Positions 60,077 through 64,000 of a DNA stretch of 64,000 nucleotides are shown here, piece after piece. Position numbers and translations under genes: made by a program. The stretch comes from Catalinimonas alkaloidigena (GTDB lineage: Bacteria; Bacteroidota; Bacteroidia; Cytophagales; Flexibacteraceae). Below the pieces are notes generated by a model. It ran no database searches. It was not told the origin of the DNA and saw only the letters and a program-made list of their open reading frames with translations. Each line of letters opens with the position of its first letter. Position 1 is the first letter of the stretch. Where the stretch lies: positions 186,001-250,000 of the forward strand of contig NZ_FNFO01000001.1 of NCBI RefSeq assembly GCF_900100765.1. Reading direction: 5' to 3'.

Positions 60077-62875
60077 ATGAAACCTACTTTGCTGCGCCCC
60101 ACTTTGTTTGTCCGCGCCTGTGCGCTGCTGCTGGGTCTGTGGCTGGTGGGTGGGGTCGCCTCGTGTCGTAATCCAAACCGCTCGACTTATACCATCGGAT
60201 TTTCCCAGTGTGTGGACAACGACGACTGGCGGCAGGCCATGTTGCACGAGATGTACCGTGAGCTGGCTTTTCATCCTGAGGTTCAGCTGATTTACAAAAA
60301 CGCCGGTGCCAGCAGCGCACAGCAGATTCAGGACATCCGGGACCTGGAAGAAGCCGGCATCGATCTGTTGATCGTTTCCCCCAACGAGGCCGCGCCCATC
60401 ACGCCGGTGGTCGAAGAGGTGTTTCAGTCGGGGATTCCGGTGATCGTCATCGACCGAAAAACCACCTCTGAACAATATACGGCCTACATTGGCGCGGACA
60501 ATTACGAGATCGGCAACATCGCGGGAAAGTATGTCGCCAACCTGTTGCCCGAGGGGGGACGTATCCTGGAAGTAACCGGTCTGCCCGGCTCAACGCCTGC
60601 CCAGGCCCGCCACCGTGGCTTTGTGGAGGCGTTGCGCGCCCGGGACGCTTCGCTGTTTGTGATCGACACCTTGAACGGCCAGTGGGAGCGTTCCATCGCG
60701 CGGCAGCAGGCGCAACAGCAGCGGAAGCGCTACGCCAAGGCCGATTTGATCTTTGCCCACAACGACATGATGGCGCTGGGCACCTACGAGGTGATCAGTC
60801 AAGATACCGCCCTGGCGCAAGCCAAGCTCCTGGGCATCGATGCCCTGCCGGGAATCAATCTGGGAATTGATCTGGTAGACCAGGGCATTCTGGACGCCAC
60901 GTTTCTCTACCCGACTGGTGGCGACAAAGCCATTGAGGTGGCACTGGCCATTCTGGACGGACACCCGTTCGAGCGCGAGAACATCATGCAGACGACGGTG
61001 GTCGATGCTTCGAACGTAAAGATTTCTAAACTGCAAGCTGAGAAAATCGCCGATCAGCAACAGGACATGGAGCGGCAACAGACGGCCATCGAATCCCAGC
61101 TCAGCATTTACCGGTCGCAACGCACGCTGCTCTACATCGTGGCGATCAGCCTTGCCGTAGCGCTCTTGCTGGGAGCCTACGCACTCTACTCGCTTCGCGA
61201 AAAACAACTGACCAACCGGCGGCTGCGCGAGCAGAACGAAGAAATTCTGGCGCAACGCAACCGGATTATGGAACTGGCCCGCGAAACCGAAGAGGCCAAC
61301 CAGGCGAAGTTTCAGTTCTTTACGAACATCTCGCACGAGTTTCGGACGCCGCTGACGTTGGTGCTGGGGTCACTGGAAGACATTCTGCACGAGAATCCGG
61401 ACGTCGGGGCGTCGATGCGGCACGATCTGGGCATGATCCGCAAACATGCGTCGCGGTTGTTGCGGTTGGTCAGTCAGCTGCTCGACTTCCGGCGCCTGGA
61501 GCACACAAAAATGCATGTACGGGCGTCGCAGGGCGATCTGGTGGCCTTCGTTCGGGAAGTGTGGCAGGCCTTTGAAAAAACGGCCCACAAGCGCGACATC
61601 GACTACCAGTTTGTGGCCCAACCCGCTACCCTGGCACTATGGTTCGACCCCACCATGCTCGACAAAGTGTTTTTTAACCTGCTGTCCAATGCGTTCAAAT
61701 TTACACCCGACGGCGGTCGCATTCAGGTCATGCTCCAGCAGCAGGAACCCGGCGAGGCGGTGCAGGTGCGGGTGATGGACACCGGCAAAGGCATGACCGC
61801 CGAAGAGGTGCAGCACGTGTTCGATCCGTTTTACCAGGGCGACCCAAGTCGCTCGCTGGGTACCGGCCTGGGCTTGTCGCTCTCGCGCGAACTGGTCGAA
61901 CGGCACGGCGGCCGCATTTCTGTGCGGAGCGAGTGGGGGCACGGCACCGTTTTCGAAGTGCAGTTGCCCGGCCGCAAGGACCAGCTTCCCGAGGTGGAAC
62001 TGGTCGATCAGCCGGTAGAGTCGCTGTTGCTGTTCGATCGTGCGTCGTACCAGTATGCCGAAGAGTGGGTACACGACGCGCCGCCCGAAGAGACCGTGGA
62101 AGAGAAACAGACGACGACCCTGCTGGTGATCGAAGACAACGAAGATCTGCGCAACTTTCTGGTGCGAAAGCTGCGCCGCACCTACGAGGTGGTGGCCTGT
62201 GCCGACGGGCAGGAGGGGTTGCAACAAGCGTACGGAACGGTGCCCGACCTGATTGTCAGCGACGTAATGTTGCCCGGGCAAAATGGACTTTCCATCGCGG
62301 AGACCCTGAAAAACGACCTGCGCACTTCCCACATTCCCATCATTCTGCTGACCGCCCGCGACTCGGTCGAGCAGCAGGTCGAAGGCATTCAGACAGGGGC
62401 CGATGCCTACATCGTAAAGCCGTTCCACCTGCCTTACCTGCTGGAACGGGTCAAGAAACTGCTGTGGAATCGCGATCAGTTACGCAAACGCTTCGCCAGC
62501 GCGGAAGTGGCTTCGCCCGTCCCGGCGTCGGCGGCACCCTCGCTCGATCAAAAGTTCCTGGCGGACCTGACGCGTCTGATTCAGGAGCGCCTCGCAGAAC
62601 CGGAACTCAACGTCAATGCCTTGGCGCGGGAAGTAGGTCTGTCGCGGGTGCAGCTCTACCGCAAGGTGAAAGCGCTGCTGGGCGTGGGCATTAGCGACTA
62701 CATCAAAACTCAGCGACTGCAACGGGCCAAAACTCTGCTGCAGCAACAGGAACTGACCGTAGCCGAAGTGGCCTACGCCGTCGGGTTTTCGTCACCCGCC
62801 TATTTTTCAACGGTCTTCAAAAGCCAATTCGACCAGTCGCCCTCCGAGTTTATCAAGCAGGTCACGTCCGTATAA
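60077..62875 (+). CDS. Hybrid two-component regulator: sugar-binding sensor, histidine kinase, receiver and AraC output
   Basis: 932 residues from the ATG at 60077. A signal segment (LLLGLWLVGGVASC) leads to a periplasmic-binding-protein domain like LacI/RbsB receptors (about 36-310; IGFSQCVDNDDWRQAM, AGIDLLIVSPNEAAPITPVV, IFAHNDMMALGTYEVI). One helix (about 351-372) and a coiled coil follow, then HisKA (FFTNISHEFRTPL, His420), HATPase (LSNAFKFTPDGG and DTGKGM), a receiver (IEDNEDL, phospho-Asp729 in IVSDVMLPGQNG) and a C-terminal AraC helix-turn-helix (VAYAVGFSSPAYFSTVFKSQ). This is a complete one-chain system sensing an oligosaccharide or sugar and activating use genes. The adjacent sugar porter is a likely target. 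Confidence 0.95.
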   Translation: MKPTLLRPTLFVRACALLLGLWLVGGVASCRNPNRSTYTIGFSQCVDNDDWRQAMLHEMYRELAFHPEVQLIYKNAGASSAQQIQDIRDLEEAGIDLLIVSPNEAAPITPVVEEVFQSGIPVIVIDRKTTSEQYTAYIGADNYEIGNIAGKYVANLLPEGGRILEVTGLPGSTPAQARHRGFVEALRARDASLFVIDTLNGQWERSIARQQAQQQRKRYAKADLIFAHNDMMALGTYEVISQDTALAQAKLLGIDALPGINLGIDLVDQGILDATFLYPTGGDKAIEVALAILDGHPFERENIMQTTVVDASNVKISKLQAEKIADQQQDMERQQTAIESQLSIYRSQRTLLYIVAISLAVALLLGAYALYSLREKQLTNRRLREQNEEILAQRNRIMELARETEEANQAKFQFFTNISHEFRTPLTLVLGSLEDILHENPDVGASMRHDLGMIRKHASRLLRLVSQLLDFRRLEHTKMHVRASQGDLVAFVREVWQAFEKTAHKRDIDYQFVAQPATLALWFDPTMLDKVFFNLLSNAFKFTPDGGRIQVMLQQQEPGEAVQVRVMDTGKGMTAEEVQHVFDPFYQGDPSRSLGTGLGLSLSRELVERHGGRISVRSEWGHGTVFEVQLPGRKDQLPEVELVDQPVESLLLFDRASYQYAEEWVHDAPPEETVEEKQTTTLLVIEDNEDLRNFLVRKLRRTYEVVACADGQEGLQQAYGTVPDLIVSDVMLPGQNGLSIAETLKNDLRTSHIPIILLTARDSVEQQVEGIQTGADAYIVKPFHLPYLLERVKKLLWNRDQLRKRFASAEVASPVPASAAPSLDQKFLADLTRLIQERLAEPELNVNALAREVGLSRVQLYRKVKALLGVGISDYIKTQRLQRAKTLLQQQELTVAEVAYAVGFSSPAYFSTVFKSQFDQSPSEFIKQVTSV

Positions 62876-63323
62876 CGCCCGGCTTGGGCCGCGGCACGTT
62901 CAGAAAGAAATCCGGTGATCTCGGTCGATAGCGCCCTTTGCCGTAGCCTCACGAAGTCTGCTTTCTGTGGTAAAGGTCCCGCTGCGAACGGGCAAAAGGG
63001 GGGCGTAAGATTTTTAGGAATTATGCCACCTTCAGGAAAGGCGTTCCCGGCGGTAAACCACGGCTGGCATAACTTGTCTTCTTGTGCTGGGGCAGGAGGT
63101 AACCAGATCGAAAAGGCAGGTAACCTGCGTGAAAACGGTAGCAAAACCGCGACCAGCCCGTGAGTAAAATACACAGGCGATCCAACGAAAGTGGTGTTTT
63201 GGCGTGCTGTGCAAAGGATGGGAGGGGATGTAACAAAATCGAAAGTTTTTGAAACAAACCTGGAAGGGGCCGCTTCCCTTTCCCACTACCTTTGATCACA
63301 CAACAACCTACCGCATCGTACCC
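62876..63323. other. Regulatory intergenic region between the hybrid regulator and the sugar porter
   Basis: 448 bases without a convincing gene. It holds two direct copies of AGGTAACC (63097-63104 and 63118-63125) spaced 21 bases apart. The second copy lies inside a 13-base palindrome GCAGGTAACCTGC (63116-63128). A -7 box follows at 63287. These are candidate activator sites for the neighbouring AraC-type regulator. Confidence 0.5.
63287..63294 (+). promoter_or_regulatory. -7 box (TACCTTTG) of the sugar-porter gene
   Basis: TACCTTTG matches TAnnTTTG exactly and ends 29 bases before the ATG at 63324. No good TTTG at -33 is found at normal spacing, which would suit a promoter needing an activator. 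Confidence 0.55.
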
Positions 63324-64000
63324 ATGAAAAACCGCCACCTGTTATTCTGGTCCATTACGGTCGCGCTCGGCGGCTTCCTCTTCGGCTTCGACACGGCCGT
63401 GATCTCGGGCGCGGAACAAACCATCCAGCGCGTCTGGGACCTGAACTCCTGGCAACACGGCCTTACCGTTTCCATTGCGCTGATGGGCACGGTAGTGGGT
63501 GCGCTGTTCGGGGGCATTCCTTCGGATAAACTCGGGCGACAGAAAACCCTGTTCTGGATCGCCGTCTTCTATTTGGTTTCCGCGTTGGGGTCGGCCCTGG
63601 CGACGGACTGGTACCTGTTTCTTTCTTTCCGATTTTTAGGCGGGCTGGGCGTAGGGGCTTCATCGGTGGCCGCGCCGCTCTACATCTCGGAGATTGCGCC
63701 GCCCGCTTCGCGCGGCCGACTGGTGGCCCTTTTTCAATTCAACGTTGTGTTCGGCATTCTGATGGCCTACCTGTCCAATGCCCTGATCGGGGGCCACGGT
63801 CCGAGCGACTGGCGGTGGATGCTGGGCATGGAAGCCATTCCGGCCATTCTGTTTCAAGTGCTTGTGCTGTTCGTACCGGAAAGCCCACGCTGGCTGATTC
63901 TGAAGCGCAACGAAGTGGCCCGTGCCCGCGAAATTCTTTCTAAAATCGATCCGGTACACGCCGAGCAAGAGGTGGCCGCCATTCTGAACACGGCCGAGCT
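63324..64000 (+). CDS. Sugar-porter family MFS transporter, N-terminal half (runs off the window)
   Basis: The frame is open from the ATG at 63324 to the end of the window, 225 codons of an expected 440-480. LLFWSITVALGGFLFGFDTA VISGA-type start, GTVVGALFGGIPSDKLGRQK, FRFLGGLGVGASSVAAPLYI SEIAP and VLFVPESPRWLILKRNE are signature motifs of the sugar porter family (XylE/GLUT-like), including the D-x2-GR loop and PESPRW. It is a proton-coupled sugar importer of the inner membrane. Position after the hybrid sugar sensor and near uxaA/uxaB suggests a plant-derived monosaccharide, but the substrate is not decided by this part. Confidence 0.92.
   Translation, partial: MKNRHLLFWSITVALGGFLFGFDTAVISGAEQTIQRVWDLNSWQHGLTVSIALMGTVVGALFGGIPSDKLGRQKTLFWIAVFYLVSALGSALATDWYLFLSFRFLGGLGVGASSVAAPLYISEIAPPASRGRLVALFQFNVVFGILMAYLSNALIGGHGPSDWRWMLGMEAIPAILFQVLVLFVPESPRWLILKRNEVARAREILSKIDPVHAEQEVAAILNTAE

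Noticed and set aside
62800-63174. 124-codon minus-strand open frame after the hybrid regulator
   Set aside because: It overlaps the end of the regulator gene and has no domain, signal or conserved pattern; the region looks regulatory instead.
62990-63180. Possible riboswitch upstream of the sugar porter
   Set aside because: Several small stems are present, but the conserved cores of cobalamin, TPP, SAM or other common riboswitches are not found, and direct repeats fit activator sites better.

Overview
The window is about 57-60% GC by eye and carries markers of the Bacteroidota, most likely a Cytophagales-type organism: DUF4494, DUF5686 with a carboxypeptidase-regulatory domain, a type IX secretion (Por) C-terminal tail, DUF6452/DUF6048, DUF6624, DUF4136, a hybrid two-component system (periplasmic sensor, kinase, receiver and AraC in one chain), and promoter boxes of the TAnnTTTG type. 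Shine-Dalgarno sequences are mostly absent. No rRNA, tRNA or CRISPR array was seen.

Layout. 1-3.7 kb: end of a response regulator, a small glycogen-binding-type E-set protein, DUF4494 and a DUF5686 outer-membrane protein. 4.0-14.6 kb: an envelope glycan locus with two methyltransferases, two GT2 glycosyltransferases (one GtrB/ArnC-like), an ArnT-like GT39 and three other large polytopic proteins that look like GT-C enzymes, often with overlapping ends. 14.7-23.9 kb: a one-strand gene set SWIM zinc finger - DUF5691 - MoxR AAA ATPase - DUF5682 - VWA, interrupted by two AT-rich genes. One of these sits inside a 59/73-bp inverted-repeat cassette and the other lies next to Bacteroidota-type REP elements. 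This is the most interesting region. 24-26.3 kb: a PepSY membrane protein, a frameshifted beta-barrel remnant and a membrane-anchored cytochrome c.

26.6-33.8 kb: a double-length D-Ala-D-Ala ligase-like protein (two ATP-grasp ligase units in one chain), a GNAT enzyme, a PASTA protein, then a T9SS cargo protein with DUF6452 and DUF6048 genes in a tightly overlapping run. 33.9-36.7 kb: gluconokinase and a GntP permease. 36.7-43.8 kb: mostly minus-strand housekeeping genes including dodecin, a YkgJ cysteine-cluster protein, a helicase/TM0106 nuclease pair and a YdjC/ChbG deacetylase. 44-48.7 kb: a DUF2975/XRE pair behind a perfect 22-bp palindrome, a GH43 glycosidase and a seven-haem cytochrome with TPR repeats.

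48.8 kb to the end: an L,D-transpeptidase, hexuronate catabolism genes (uxaB, uxaA), a DUF1571 protein, a ketoacyl-synthase-III-like enzyme, an M23 peptidase, a subtilase, a hybrid two-component sugar sensor/AraC regulator and the start of a sugar-porter MFS gene that runs off the window. UxaB and UxaA catalyse consecutive steps from tagaturonate to 2-keto-3-deoxygluconate. The sensor, transporter and GH43 enzyme suggest plant-polysaccharide use, though the inducing sugar cannot be read from the sequence.
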